NCBI GenBank assembly: GCA_963542015.1
Contig: CAUTUX010000017.1
Location: forward strand, 1 to 20,342
From: CAUTUX01 sp963542015
GTDB taxonomy: Bacteria; Bacillota; Clostridia; Christensenellales; CAG-917
Length of the DNA: 20,342 nt
Reading direction: 5' to 3'
The position numbers and the translations under genes are program-made. Positions 11,492 to 20,342 of the stretch are shown here, piece by piece. The notes under the pieces are model-generated. The model was not told the DNA's origin. It searched no databases and worked only from the letters and a program-made list of their open reading frames with translations. Positions within the stretch are counted from its first letter, which is position 1. Every line of letters starts with the position of its first letter.

Positions 11492-12733
11492 ATGAAAAAA
11501 TATTTGATACCGGGCTATATAAAGAGTGAGATAAATAATAACTTAAAATTAACAAATGTATATACATTTGCTGAAGCAGAAATTGAGAAGGAATATATTC
11601 ATGAATATGAAAATTTGCTTGCTAACGGAGCAGATAAAATCAATACGGAATTAGAACAATTTTTGAATAACAATGAATTTTTAATTGATAGAGAAACATT
11701 TGTAAGAACAATTAATGAATATTACGAGGATAATAATAGATATTTAAAAATAATTATTTTACCAACAGAGAAATGTAATTTTAGATGTATATATTGTTAT
11801 GAAAATCACGATATTGATAGAGAATCAAAAATCAATTATGACAATATCAATAAATTTATAAGTAATAAACTAAAAACAGATCCAAATATTGAACGGGTTG
11901 TTTTAATGTGGTTTGGAGGAGAACCGTTATTAAAATTTCAAGAAATTATAGAAGAAAGCGCAAAGGTAAAAGAAATTTGTACCAATAATAATAGAGAATA
12001 TATTGGTAGCATAACTACCAACGGGTATCTTTTAAATAAACATATTTTTAGTGAATTATATATTGTAGGTATAAGGACGTATCAAATAACTTTAGATGGT
12101 GAAAAACACGATAAGTTTAGAGTATTAGAAAATGGTAGTGGAACATTTAATACTATTAAAAATAATATAAGCAATATAAGTAACATGGATGGTGACTTCC
12201 ATATTATAATACGAGTAAATGTAGATAAAAATTCAGGAGAAAACATAGAATTTTATAAGGATTTAGAAAGTTCTATCGGTGGAGATGATAGATTTTTTAT
12301 TAATATAGAGAATATATTTGATAGTGACCGAGCTAAAGAAGGAATAGAGTTCTGTGAAGATCAAAATGTAGTTGAATTAAATAAGATTCAGGTAAAAAAG
12401 CATAATTTACAGCTCTATAAAGATGTTATATATGATGGGATTGAAGTGTGCTATGCTAGCACAAGAAATTGCTATACCTTTAGACCGAATGGTATGGTAG
12501 TAAAATGTACAGTAGCGCTTAATGATGACTGGAATATAATCGGAAAAAATTCTGAAATAAAAATTAGTATAGATGAGCAGGAAAATAATAATGCGGTAAA
12601 TAAATATATTAAGGAAGAATGCATTTTATGTGAAAAAATAAAAAAATGTGAAAAAATTCGCTGTATAAAAAGAAAAATGAATAATCAGCCTTGTAATATG
12701 AAACAAAGGGAAATTATTTATGGAACTAATTGA
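11492..12733 (+). CDS. Radical SAM/SPASM peptide maturase (second copy)
   Basis: Protein identical to that at 438-1679, with CNFRCIYC at 95-102 and the SPASM cysteines. It overlaps the exporter by 14 bases. Confidence 0.9.
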   Translation: MKKYLIPGYIKSEINNNLKLTNVYTFAEAEIEKEYIHEYENLLANGADKINTELEQFLNNNEFLIDRETFVRTINEYYEDNNRYLKIIILPTEKCNFRCIYCYENHDIDRESKINYDNINKFISNKLKTDPNIERVVLMWFGGEPLLKFQEIIEESAKVKEICTNNNREYIGSITTNGYLLNKHIFSELYIVGIRTYQITLDGEKHDKFRVLENGSGTFNTIKNNISNISNMDGDFHIIIRVNVDKNSGENIEFYKDLESSIGGDDRFFINIENIFDSDRAKEGIEFCEDQNVVELNKIQVKKHNLQLYKDVIYDGIEVCYASTRNCYTFRPNGMVVKCTVALNDDWNIIGKNSEIKISIDEQENNNAVNKYIKEECILCEKIKKCEKIRCIKRKMNNQPCNMKQREIIYGTN

Positions 12734-14309
12734 CATATTTAAATCCATCAAAAATAACGTTATATGTTGTATTGTTCTAGATATGATTGCAGCAATGCTT
12801 TGTGTTGCGGCATCTTTATCGTTAACACTATTTGTACAACGAATAATAGATGGAAAGTATATAGAAGCAATGTATATGATTTTATTAAATTTAGGATTAT
12901 ATATAGTTGCATATTCTTTTAACTATATTTATTTAATCCAAAAAAACAAAGCAAAGATGTTAGGCACTTTAAAATATCGAGAATATATTACACAGATAAT
13001 AAGAAATGCAAAATCCAAGATAAAAGAAAGCGAATATATTTCAAAGCTAAACAACGACGGAAACCAAATCGAAAATGCAATAGAATTAATTTTTAATTTG
13101 ATTGATACAATTTTATATGTTATTTCAGCTTTTGTTGGACTAATTATATTGCATTGGGGAATTGCAATAGCAAGTTTAGTGATTTTTTCCTTAAACCTTA
13201 TACTGCCTAGATTACTAAAGAAAAAATCAGAAGAAAATGAAAGGTTACGATCACAAAATTCAGAAAATTATTTAAGAAACTTAACTGACTTTTTAGAAGG
13301 ATATTCTGTATGGAACTTATATAACAAAAAAGGAATTCTAACTAGGTTATTAGATAAAGAAAATCTGATATATGAACAGAAGAAAAATAAGATAAATAAT
13401 ACTACAAGTCTAATTGAGACTATCCCAAGTTTTGGTAGCGTAATAGGACAAGACTCACTGATGCTTTTCGCAGTAGCATTAATATATTTTAAGGTTGTTA
13501 TTCCTGGTGTGATATTATCAGTAGGAAATTTATCGGGAATATTATTTTCTAATTTATCAAAATTCATAAAGAATATAGTAAAGGTCAAAGGGATTAATAG
13601 ACTAGTAAAGGATAATTGCGTTCTATTTGAAAAGATTGATGAAAGTTCTAAAGAAATAGAGAATTATGATATCAAAATAAAAAATCTTAGTTTTTCATAT
13701 GGAGATAAAAAGGTATTAAACAATATTAATTTAGAATTTAAGTTTGGGAAAAAATATATCATAATTGGACCATCAGGAACAGGCAAAACAACATTATTCA
13801 ATTTGTTAAGCAAAAGTATAGAAAATTATTCGGGGGAAATTTATTTAGGTGACCATAACTATAAAAATTTAAATGCCTATACTATACATAAGTCTATTGG
13901 ATATGTAACTCAAAAAACACATATATTTAATGCTAGTTTAAAAGATAATATTACATTATTTGATAATGGATACTCTGAACTACACTATAAGAAAGCTATT
14001 AAAAATAGCCAAGTTGACGAATTTATAATTGATGATGACCAAGTAATTGAAAAAAATGGAAATAATTTATCTGGAGGTCAAAATCAAAGAATAGCAATTG
14101 CTAGGGAGATTATCCATGGTCATAAAATTATTTTATTTGATGAATCTACAAATTCGTTAGATAAGGCAAAGAACTTGGAAATGATAAAATATTTAACATC
14201 ATTAGATCAAACGGTAATATTTATTGCGCATAATGCGAGTGAAGAGATAATTAATAATTTTGAATATGTCATTGATTTTGAAAATGGAATCAAACAAAAA
14301 GAGAAGTAA
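12720..14309 (+). CDS. ABC exporter for the modified peptide (second copy)
   Basis: Protein identical to that at 1666-3255: six membrane helices and an ATPase domain with GPSGTGKTT and LSGGQ, but no peptidase domain. Confidence 0.9.
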   Translation: MELIDIFKSIKNNVICCIVLDMIAAMLCVAASLSLTLFVQRIIDGKYIEAMYMILLNLGLYIVAYSFNYIYLIQKNKAKMLGTLKYREYITQIIRNAKSKIKESEYISKLNNDGNQIENAIELIFNLIDTILYVISAFVGLIILHWGIAIASLVIFSLNLILPRLLKKKSEENERLRSQNSENYLRNLTDFLEGYSVWNLYNKKGILTRLLDKENLIYEQKKNKINNTTSLIETIPSFGSVIGQDSLMLFAVALIYFKVVIPGVILSVGNLSGILFSNLSKFIKNIVKVKGINRLVKDNCVLFEKIDESSKEIENYDIKIKNLSFSYGDKKVLNNINLEFKFGKKYIIIGPSGTGKTTLFNLLSKSIENYSGEIYLGDHNYKNLNAYTIHKSIGYVTQKTHIFNASLKDNITLFDNGYSELHYKKAIKNSQVDEFIIDDDQVIEKNGNNLSGGQNQRIAIAREIIHGHKIILFDESTNSLDKAKNLEMIKYLTSLDQTVIFIAHNASEEIINNFEYVIDFENGIKQKEK

Positions 14310-14323
14310 ATTACTTCTCTTTT
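14297..14323 (+). terminator. Exporter terminator (second copy)
   Basis: Same 13-bp stem as 3243-3269, overlapping the stop codon. Confidence 0.8.
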
Positions 14324-14326
14324 ATC

Positions 14327-14360
14327 ATGTGTATAATATCCTCAGCTATTTTATACACAT
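14327..14360. promoter_or_regulatory. Inverted DnaA-box-like pair (second copy)
   Basis: Same as 3273-3306. Confidence 0.5.
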
Positions 14361-14455
14361 CGTGTTTATCATCATTACGGGAAGAATAATGTGCAATATT
14401 AACTTGTTAAAAAGAGTTCTACACAGGGAAATTAGTTTTGGTATATAATAATAGT

Positions 14456-14517
14456 GTCATAAAGGGTTGTGGCAGAACACAATTCAAAAAGAGAGGACGG
14501 CAATCCTCTCTTTTTTT
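14456..14517 (+). ncRNA. Candidate antitoxin RNA (second copy)
   Basis: Same as 3402-3463, with direct repeat 1 at 14455-14475 and the shared terminator at 14486-14517. Confidence 0.55.
14486..14517 (+). terminator. Shared bidirectional terminator (second copy)
   Basis: Same stem and CGGCAA loop as 3432-3463. Confidence 0.85.
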
Positions 14518-14542
14518 GTACCACCACCTAGAAGTAGTTAGA

Positions 14543-14626
14543 CTACTTCTTATCCTCCTTTTTTAACTCACGAATTATCATATACAGCATTACCATAGTA
14601 ATAACTGTATTTAAATCGATTGTCAT
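14543..14626 (-). CDS. Candidate type I toxin, 27 aa (second copy)
   Basis: Identical to 3489-3572; its start codon lies in direct repeat 2 at 14621-14640. Confidence 0.55.
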   Translation of the reverse strand: MTIDLNTVITMVMLYMIIRELKKEDKK

Positions 14627-14687
14627 AAAAAGTGTGGCAGTGGTACATCAGGTTAGTATTATTCATGACTAATACCTCCCGAAAGTA

Positions 14688-14719
14688 TTGTATCAAAGTA
14701 GGGAATAATATACTATAAT
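14688..14719 (+). promoter_or_regulatory. Candidate rep promoter (second copy)
   Basis: Same TTGTAT, 17 bases, TACTAT arrangement as 3634-3665. Confidence 0.5.
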
Positions 14720-14781
14720 ATGTGCAAAAATCTATTGATAATATAACGCCCTATGTAGCCTTAAAATCTGGAGGTATTTGT

Positions 14782-16110
14782 ATGAGTAAGTTCGATTTGT
14801 TTAGTGCTTTAGAGAATAGTTTTAAAGAGGTTTATGCAAGTGATTTTTATAGAGATATTTTTCCTATTGGTTCTTTTGAAGAAAAAGGAGTCTATAAAAA
14901 GGGGAAATATAATGGAATTGCTGTATCCATAGTAGCTGGTGATTCTAAAGCAAAGAGATATACCGTTACAGATGATCTAGAAATCATTGATACCTTAGTT
15001 GAAACGGATGATTTCTGTATTATGTCTCCGATATCTTATGCTGGAAAGAGCAGAAAGAGTGAATTTGCTAGGTTTTTATATGCAATGGCAATCGATCTAG
15101 ATGGTGTTGATACTCTGGATGAGTGGAATTTCTTGATGACACAGATAGATAAAGGGCATGAGATGTTATCTTTCGTATGGGGACTTCCTAGACCTACCTA
15201 TATTGTTGGTAGCGGAACAGGATTACATTTATATTTTGTATTTGAAAGACCAATACCGCTTTTTAGAAGCACTGTAAAGGAATTAGAGCGTTTAAGAAGA
15301 AGAATTACATGGCAAGCGTGGACACAGGGAGCTTCAAGTCTGCACGATAATGTTCAATATGAGAGTCTTTTTCAAGGATTTAGGATGGTTGGAAGCATTA
15401 CAAAGAATGGAGAGCGTACAAGAGCGTTCAAAGTAGGTGAAAAAGTCACGGTAGAATATCTGAATCAATATGTTCCAGAAGAGTATAGAGCCGTCAAATT
15501 TAGTTATAAATCCAATCTGCTCTTAAAAGATGCAAAAGAAAAGTACCCAGAATGGTATCAAAAGCGAATCGTAGAGAAGAAACCAAAGGGTACATGGGTA
15601 TGTAAGAAAGATTTATATTATTGGTGGATCAGGAAATTAAAAGCTGGAGTGCAACAAGGTCATAGATATTGGTGCATCATGACCCTGGCAACATATGCAA
15701 AGAAATGTGATATTCCTTTTGAAGAATTAGAAAAAGACGCATATGGATTAATACCTTTTATGAATACAAAGGGTGATAAATTTACAGAGGATGATGTGTT
15801 ACACGCATTAGAGGCATATAACGATAGTTATATTACGTATCCAATTAATACTATTATTGCAAGAACGGATATTCCAATTGAAAAAAATAAGAGAAACGGA
15901 AGAAAACAAGCAATGCACTTAAAAATTGCAAGAAGTACACTTGAAATAATGAATGATGATAATGGTATGGCATTGCAAGGGCGAAAGTCAAAACAAGCAA
16001 TCGTTCAAGAATGGAAATCATCTCATGTAAATGGGAAAAAAATTGATTGTGAAAGAGATACAGGACTAAGTAGGCATACTGTATTAAAGTGGTGGAATAC
16101 TGATGAATAA
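14782..16110 (+). CDS. Primase-like replication protein (second copy)
   Basis: Protein identical to that at 3728-5056, with the DLD and SGTGLH motifs and the same GGAGG-supported ATG. Confidence 0.8.
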   Translation: MSKFDLFSALENSFKEVYASDFYRDIFPIGSFEEKGVYKKGKYNGIAVSIVAGDSKAKRYTVTDDLEIIDTLVETDDFCIMSPISYAGKSRKSEFARFLYAMAIDLDGVDTLDEWNFLMTQIDKGHEMLSFVWGLPRPTYIVGSGTGLHLYFVFERPIPLFRSTVKELERLRRRITWQAWTQGASSLHDNVQYESLFQGFRMVGSITKNGERTRAFKVGEKVTVEYLNQYVPEEYRAVKFSYKSNLLLKDAKEKYPEWYQKRIVEKKPKGTWVCKKDLYYWWIRKLKAGVQQGHRYWCIMTLATYAKKCDIPFEELEKDAYGLIPFMNTKGDKFTEDDVLHALEAYNDSYITYPINTIIARTDIPIEKNKRNGRKQAMHLKIARSTLEIMNDDNGMALQGRKSKQAIVQEWKSSHVNGKKIDCERDTGLSRHTVLKWWNTDE

Positions 16111-16112
16111 AA

Positions 16113-16137
16113 AGAAGTATTTTATTTATATACTTCT
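16113..16137. terminator. Bidirectional terminator after rep (second copy)
   Basis: Same hairpin as 5059-5083. Confidence 0.7.
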
Positions 16138-16385
16138 CTTCTATGACCCATTTCAAATATTTCTATTGTTAAAATTTCATCATGGATATCTGCGAATAGT
16201 CTATAATCACCAACACGATATCTCCATATACCTGCTAATTTCCCTTTTAACGGTTTTCCATGGACTCTTGGATCATCACAATCAACTAAATTCTTTATTA
16301 CCCAGTTTTTTATAATTCTTGATGTTTGCTTATCTAGTTTTTTTAATTGCTTTATTGCCGATTCTGAAAACTCTACCTTATACAT
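16122..16385 (-). CDS. RelE/ParE-superfamily toxin 1 (second copy)
   Basis: Identical to 5068-5331; WRYR and GHRREVYK blocks present. Confidence 0.88.
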   Translation of the reverse strand: MYKVEFSESAIKQLKKLDKQTSRIIKNWVIKNLVDCDDPRVHGKPLKGKLAGIWRYRVGDYRLFADIHDEILTIEIFEMGHRREVYK

Positions 16386-16386
16386 T

Positions 16387-16611
16387 TCAGATACCTAACA
16401 TTTTCCAAACTTCTGTATGATCATATTTCTTTTCATGTTTTGCTTTTTCATGAGCTTTTAAAATTCTTTCTTCATCTAAAGATAGATCGTCTTCAATTTT
16501 ATCTAATACTAAGTCTCTGATGAATTTACTCATATTCAAATTGTTCACAGAAACATAATCACGTAATAACTTTGTTTCATCATCATTCATTCTCAAAGAT
16601 ATTGTATTCAT
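16387..16611 (-). CDS. Ribbon-helix-helix antitoxin 1 (second copy)
   Basis: Identical to 5333-5557; the operator palindrome is at 16632-16649. Confidence 0.85.
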   Translation of the reverse strand: MNTISLRMNDDETKLLRDYVSVNNLNMSKFIRDLVLDKIEDDLSLDEERILKAHEKAKHEKKYDHTEVWKMLGI

Positions 16612-16631
16612 AATTCTTCTCCTTTTTTCTA

Positions 16632-16677
16632 TGTATTACTTGTAATACAATAATACAATCATTCATAAGAAAGTCAA
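16632..16677 (-). promoter_or_regulatory. TA1 operator and promoter (second copy)
   Basis: Same as 5578-5623: operator palindrome, TATTAT and TTGACT on the bottom strand. Confidence 0.7.
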
Positions 16678-16721
16678 TAAAAATGTAAATATTGACAACA
16701 AATCAAAATCACACTACCATA
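16664..16721. repeat. 58-bp divergent promoter block, copy 1 (second unit)
   Basis: Same as 5610-5667. Confidence 0.85.
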
Positions 16722-16731
16722 TTTTTCATTA

Positions 16732-16761
16732 TTGAATACAATATTTTGATTGATATATAAT
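16732..16761 (+). promoter_or_regulatory. Promoter of the 28-aa peptide gene (second copy)
   Basis: Same TTGAAT, 18 bases, TATAAT as 5678-5707. Confidence 0.75.
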
Positions 16762-16783
16762 GGAAGTGTATAGGAGGGAATTT

Positions 16784-16870
16784 ATGGAATTTATTAAATA
16801 CCCTTACGCTAAGAGGGGAACAAAATTAAATTACAACCCTTATCGTTACAAGAATGGAGAAATATATTAA
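16784..16870 (+). CDS. Tyrosine-rich cationic peptide, 28 aa (second copy)
   Basis: Identical to 5730-5816, with AGGAGGG upstream and a terminator directly after. Confidence 0.6.
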   Translation: MEFIKYPYAKRGTKLNYNPYRYKNGEIY

Positions 16871-16894
16871 ACACATATTTTTATATGTGTTTTT
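16869..16894 (+). terminator. Terminator after the 28-aa peptide gene (second copy)
   Basis: Same hairpin as 5815-5840. Confidence 0.85.
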
Positions 16895-16940
16895 TATCAA
16901 TCAAAATCTTTTATAAATTACAAAGAAAGGATAAAATAAT

Positions 16941-17468
16941 ATGATAAAAAAGATTGTAACGATAGTTCTTACTATGTCATTGATAACGACTTTTAGCAAT
17001 ATTACAAATGTTTATGCATATGAAGAAAATAATAAAAAAATTTCAAATAGTGGATGTGGTGTGATGACAGAAGAACCTATAATGGATAAAAATTACATAA
17101 ACGAAAAAGGCGAGCTGGTTAATCACTTTCAGGATAATACACAAGTTATTTATCACGAAGACGGAACAATAACGGTTTATTCTCCATTTGGAACTAAGCC
17201 AGAGAGTTTTGATGCAACATATAGGGTTGGTTGGATAACACTTGGGATAGCCGTATTGAAAATAGTAGGGGGGATTATTAGTACTTGTTCAGCAATTCAA
17301 TATGTAACAGGACACGACATATGTAGGATTGTTTTAAGATATATTACAAATCCTAAAAAAACAGAATACACTGTTGATGCAATATACCACGCAGGGTATA
17401 TTCCTGGATGTGAACCTAGACATTCGCTACCATGTAACTCTGGATATTGGGAGTATAACGTCCACTAA
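16941..17468 (+). CDS. Secreted protein with hydrophobic helix (second copy)
   Basis: Protein identical to that at 5887-6414: signal peptide to VYA, five Cys and a Gly-rich hydrophobic helix. Confidence 0.75.
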   Translation: MIKKIVTIVLTMSLITTFSNITNVYAYEENNKKISNSGCGVMTEEPIMDKNYINEKGELVNHFQDNTQVIYHEDGTITVYSPFGTKPESFDATYRVGWITLGIAVLKIVGGIISTCSAIQYVTGHDICRIVLRYITNPKKTEYTVDAIYHAGYIPGCEPRHSLPCNSGYWEYNVH

Positions 17469-17477
17469 TTAGTCGAT

Positions 17478-17639
17478 ATGAGAAAGTGCTATTTAAAAAA
17501 AATTGCAGTTGCTTTTTTGACAATTATTTCTATTCTCTACATATTTAATATAATTTTATTTCCGTCGAATAGAATAATTCAGATAACAATTGGTATGCTT
17601 ATGCTATTTAGTATAATAATTATAATCAGAAAAAAATAA
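17478..17639 (+). CDS. Two-helix membrane peptide, candidate immunity protein (second copy)
   Basis: Identical to 6424-6585, 53 aa. Confidence 0.5.
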   Translation: MRKCYLKKIAVAFLTIISILYIFNIILFPSNRIIQITIGMLMLFSIIIIIRKK

Positions 17640-17668
17640 AGAGATAGGACGGCAATCCTATCTCTTTT
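17638..17668 (+). terminator. Terminator with the CGGCAA loop (second copy)
   Basis: Same as 6584-6614. Confidence 0.8.
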
Positions 17669-17679
17669 CTCCATTAGGG

Positions 17680-17733
17680 AGGCTTAGATTATCAAAGCTA
17701 ACAGTTTTAAAGTGGTGGAATACTGATGAATAA
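17680..17733 (+). pseudogene. Relic of a rep gene 3' end (second copy)
   Basis: Same as 6626-6679, encoding LSKLTVLKWWNTDE and stop. Confidence 0.8.
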
Positions 17734-17745
17734 AAAGAAGTATTT

Positions 17746-18012
17746 TTACTTATATACTTCTCTTCTATGGCCTATTGTTAGAGCTAATATTACAAATTGA
17801 TTATCATCAATCAGACATATCAACCGATAATCTCCAATCCTATATCTCCATTGTCCACTCCGATTAGCAGTTAAACCTTTTCCATGAATACGAGGATCAT
17901 CACAATTCATAATATTTTTTGATATCCAAGACTGAATCATCCTCTGAGTATATCTATCAAGCTTTTTAAACTCTTTTTCAAAGCGAACAGATGTTTCAAG
18001 ACGGTAACTCAT
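17746..18012 (-). CDS. RelE/ParE-superfamily toxin 2 (second copy)
   Basis: Identical to 6692-6958, with ATGA overlap with the antitoxin stop. Confidence 0.88.
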   Translation of the reverse strand: MSYRLETSVRFEKEFKKLDRYTQRMIQSWISKNIMNCDDPRIHGKGLTANRSGQWRYRIGDYRLICLIDDNQFVILALTIGHRREVYK

Positions 18013-18230
18013 AGATCTAATTCTTTCCATAGTTCTTCAATCGGTCTTGATTGATAACCACTATCCACATATTCCTTATATGCTTCACTTGCAACTGCAA
18101 TATCATACTCATCTTCAATTCTCTCAAATAAAGCACGTTTAAAAGCTTCACCTAAAGAAACAGAATGAAGTTTAGCATAACTTTCAGCCAAGGCTTTCTC
18201 TTCACCAGTTAATCTGATAGAAAAAGACAT
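18009..18230 (-). CDS. Ribbon-helix-helix antitoxin 2 (second copy)
   Basis: Identical to 6955-7176. Confidence 0.85.
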   Translation of the reverse strand: MSFSIRLTGEEKALAESYAKLHSVSLGEAFKRALFERIEDEYDIAVASEAYKEYVDSGYQSRPIEELWKELDL

Positions 18231-18246
18231 AATAAAACTCCTTTCT

Positions 18247-18301
18247 GTAGTACATAGTACTACTTATATTATAATAATATATCTAGCCATAAGAAAGTCA
18301 A
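18247..18301 (-). promoter_or_regulatory. TA2 operator and promoter (second copy)
   Basis: Same as 7193-7247: GTAGTAC/GTACTAC operator, TATTAT and TTGACT on the bottom strand. Confidence 0.7.
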
Positions 18302-18345
18302 TGAAAATGTAAATATTGACAACAAATAAAAATCACACTACCATA
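18288..18345. repeat. 58-bp divergent promoter block, copy 2 (second unit)
   Basis: Same as 7234-7291. Confidence 0.85.
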
Positions 18346-18430
18346 CAAGAAAGAGGCCTCGCCGTATGAGAGCGCAAACACACCGTCAAGGCTACGCCGT
18401 GACAGTTCTCTTCGAGGTTTGCTTAAAGAT
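18346..18430 (+). other. Candidate oriT (second copy)
   Basis: Same as 7292-7376, with GAGGCCTC and the imperfect inverted repeat. Confidence 0.55.
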
Positions 18431-18445
18431 TGGAGTGTTTTCGCT

Positions 18446-19591
18446 ATGCCTAACGTATATGGTCAAAATACTAAGATAACCGATGTTGTCGGTCGTTCTC
18501 GCTACATATCTGGTGAATCGGATAAGCAGGAAGAAGTTATCGTACATGAAAAAAACATGATGTATGATTGGTCGTTTTATTCTGCTTATGAACGTGAAAA
18601 TGCGCATCAAGAAAATCAAAGACAGAACGAGGCAAGGGAAATGATAATAGCCTTGCCTAACGAATTAGCAGATAAAAATAAAAATCAGACTTCTGCAGAA
18701 CAGAAAATCATACTCAAAGAAATCTGTGATGAGCTGGTGAACCAGATCGTAGGTGAAGGACACGATCACGAGTATGCGGTGCATTGGAACCATGACCGTA
18801 CCAACCTACATGTACATATCCTTTATTCTGAAAGAAAGGTCATTCAGACAGAGCCAAAGAGATATAAAAAAGATATATGGCAGGATAAGGACACGCACCA
18901 GCTTGCCAAGGCAAACGCAGAGAATGCCGAGCTGGTACATCGTAAGGGCGATATCATGAGGGACAAAGAGGGTAATATCAGATACACGGATACACCACTT
19001 TCCGTAAAGGATACTCGTTTCAAAGCACATAGCTTCATGTCAGAGCGAAATAAGTGCATACAGAGCGTTCTAAAGCGTTTTGGGTATGATTTATCCATCC
19101 AAGACAAAGAAACGCCTTATTTGAGCCAAAAGAAGCTCTATAAAGGGGCATCCATGGACTACCTAGAGAATGCAAGGGCATATAACAGTGCTGTAAAGGA
19201 CTATAACCGCAATGTGAAGATGGATATCGAGATACAACCTGAAAGAGAGGGATTGTATTGTGAAATCAGAAAAGACATCGAAGATGAGATAAAAAAGGCT
19301 AATAGCAGATTTAAGAAGATAAGCCAAGAAGCAATCAAAGCCATCAAAGAGATGTCGGATCACATATTGAACAGCGTAAAACAAGCTATCAATACCATGG
19401 GTGAATACTGGAACCAAAACAAAGACAAGATATTAGACCTTTTTCAAGAGAAGGACACGTTACAGATGAAGTCCGATATAGGACATCAGATACTAGAAAA
19501 AGAAAACCAAAGGGTAGATAGACTGGAAGATGAAGTCATACAGGAAAGACATATCGAGAATATGTTTGAACATGACGGACTATCCCTATAG
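18446..19591 (+). CDS. MobA/MobL-type relaxase (second copy)
   Basis: Protein identical to that at 7392-8537, with the LHVHI metal-binding histidines. Confidence 0.85.
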   Translation: MPNVYGQNTKITDVVGRSRYISGESDKQEEVIVHEKNMMYDWSFYSAYERENAHQENQRQNEAREMIIALPNELADKNKNQTSAEQKIILKEICDELVNQIVGEGHDHEYAVHWNHDRTNLHVHILYSERKVIQTEPKRYKKDIWQDKDTHQLAKANAENAELVHRKGDIMRDKEGNIRYTDTPLSVKDTRFKAHSFMSERNKCIQSVLKRFGYDLSIQDKETPYLSQKKLYKGASMDYLENARAYNSAVKDYNRNVKMDIEIQPEREGLYCEIRKDIEDEIKKANSRFKKISQEAIKAIKEMSDHILNSVKQAINTMGEYWNQNKDKILDLFQEKDTLQMKSDIGHQILEKENQRVDRLEDEVIQERHIENMFEHDGLSL

Positions 19592-19611
19592 GAACTATCA
19601 AAGGAGAAGAT

Positions 19612-20342
19612 ATGAGTTTAGAATCCGCAAAGATGAGACTGGAGCAGGCAGTAGCACGAAGAGACCACGTACAGAGGGAAGTAGAGGATACTGATAGACA
19701 ACTACAGGCAGTAAACCAAAAACAAGCTGAAATCGCTCAAAAACTCTTCATACAGGGCGGTATAGATATCTACCGACAGACACAGCAGATAGAAGATTGC
19801 CTAAAGATTCAAAATGAGAAGATAGACAGGGCATCACAAAACATAAAAGCCTCCGCAGAAGCTGTAAAACGTTCCAATGAGAAGCTAAACAAGATAGACC
19901 TAGATAGTCTAGAATACATCACCAATACACTAAAAGAGTTGGATAGCAGAACGGATCAGACCTATACCGCATTACTAGACAGTAAAAAAAGAGCCTATGA
20001 AGAGGCTTTAAATGAATTTATATCAGAGCATGACAAGAAGAAAAAAGACCTGGACAAGCTCATCCAGGATAAGCAAGACCAGGTAAAATCTCTGGATAAA
20101 AAGATAGAGGAACTAGAACACATAAAATCTTCCAAAGAAGCCAAGAAGAAGATATCAGAACATCTGTGGATCGTGTTTTTGTCAGCTTTCATTTTGACTA
20201 CTGCTGTAACCATATCCATTTTAGCTGGATGGGGCATAGCACTGGTAATCAATAGGATAGTCGCATTCGTATTAGCACATTTGCCATGGTTTTTAGGAAT
20301 TATTTTAATACCGATCGTGTTATTTATTCTTATCAAATCACA
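19612..20342 (+). CDS. Coiled-coil membrane protein of the mobilization operon, cut by the window end
   Basis: It is identical to 8558-9288 but has no stop inside the window. If the circle is closed through the terminal overlap to position 55, it would end ...IKSQ and stop (244 aa). If it continues as at 9289, it ends ...KSQQ (245 aa). Confidence 0.8.
   Translation, partial: MSLESAKMRLEQAVARRDHVQREVEDTDRQLQAVNQKQAEIAQKLFIQGGIDIYRQTQQIEDCLKIQNEKIDRASQNIKASAEAVKRSNEKLNKIDLDSLEYITNTLKELDSRTDQTYTALLDSKKRAYEEALNEFISEHDKKKKDLDKLIQDKQDQVKSLDKKIEELEHIKSSKEAKKKISEHLWIVFLSAFILTTAVTISILAGWGIALVINRIVAFVLAHLPWFLGIILIPIVLFILIKS

Larger units (their letters stand above)
11055..20342. repeat. Second copy of the 11,054-bp unit
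   Basis: This repeats 1-9288 base for base as far as I can see. The window ends at the equivalent of 9288, inside a 56-bp sequence that is also at the window start, so the two ends overlap by 54 bases and could close a circle. Annotations here are the first-copy ones plus 11054. Confidence 0.95.

Noticed and set aside
1..20342. A genuine tandem duplication of 9.3 kb in the host
   Set aside because: The second copy shows no change, and both window ends fall in the same 56-bp repeat. That pattern is expected from a circular molecule or assembly path. It cannot be fully excluded without reads.
1..20342. CRISPR arrays, tRNA or rRNA genes, transposases and integrases
   Set aside because: I saw no regularly spaced repeats, tRNA-like folds, rRNA segments or recombinase motifs in the window.

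Overview
The window looks like a low-GC (AT-rich) Gram-positive (Bacillota) mobilizable plasmid, probably from an anaerobic gut-type host. The grounds are strong AGGAGG-type ribosome sites, a MobA/MobL-type relaxase, a primase-like Rep protein and RelE/RelB-type toxin-antitoxin pairs. The genus cannot be read from the sequence. The dominant large-scale feature is that positions 1-9288 recur at 11055-20342 (constant offset 11054), and every protein encoded in both copies is identical. The simplest reading is an 11,054-bp circle written out for almost two turns, because the window starts and ends inside a 56-bp exact repeat that also sits at 9234-9289 and 11054-11109.

One turn of the circle, in order: (1) a scar holding the 3' tail of the mobilization accessory gene, its terminator, and a conserved leader with a 10-residue ORF; (2) a RiPP cassette with a 29-aa Cys-containing precursor, a radical SAM/SPASM maturase and an ABC exporter; (3) a regulatory stretch with an inverted pair of DnaA-box-like sites and a compact type I toxin-antitoxin candidate laid out like the enterococcal par/Fst locus (convergent RNAs, shared terminator, direct repeats, 27-aa hydrophobic peptide); (4) the primase-like Rep gene; (5) a first RelE/RelB-type pair; (6) a second cargo with a Tyr-rich 28-aa peptide on its own promoter and terminator, a 175-aa secreted protein and a 53-aa two-helix membrane peptide; (7) a relic of a rep 3' end and a second RelE/RelB-type pair; (8) an oriT-like region, the relaxase and a coiled-coil membrane accessory protein; (9) a diverged second copy of the conserved leader, followed by a third cargo of a 217-aa secreted beta-rich protein and a 222-aa lipoprotein.

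The three cargos look like interbacterial antagonism or signalling modules: a ribosomally made modified peptide with its exporter, a secreted protein with a small membrane partner, and a secreted protein with a lipoprotein. Each lies next to fragments of backbone genes (mob tail, rep tail, antitoxin promoter block). This suggests that cargo slots were added by recombination between related plasmids through short backbone homologies. The backbone provides replication, mobilization and three layers of maintenance (one type I and two type II systems). Functions beyond the recognisable families are inference.
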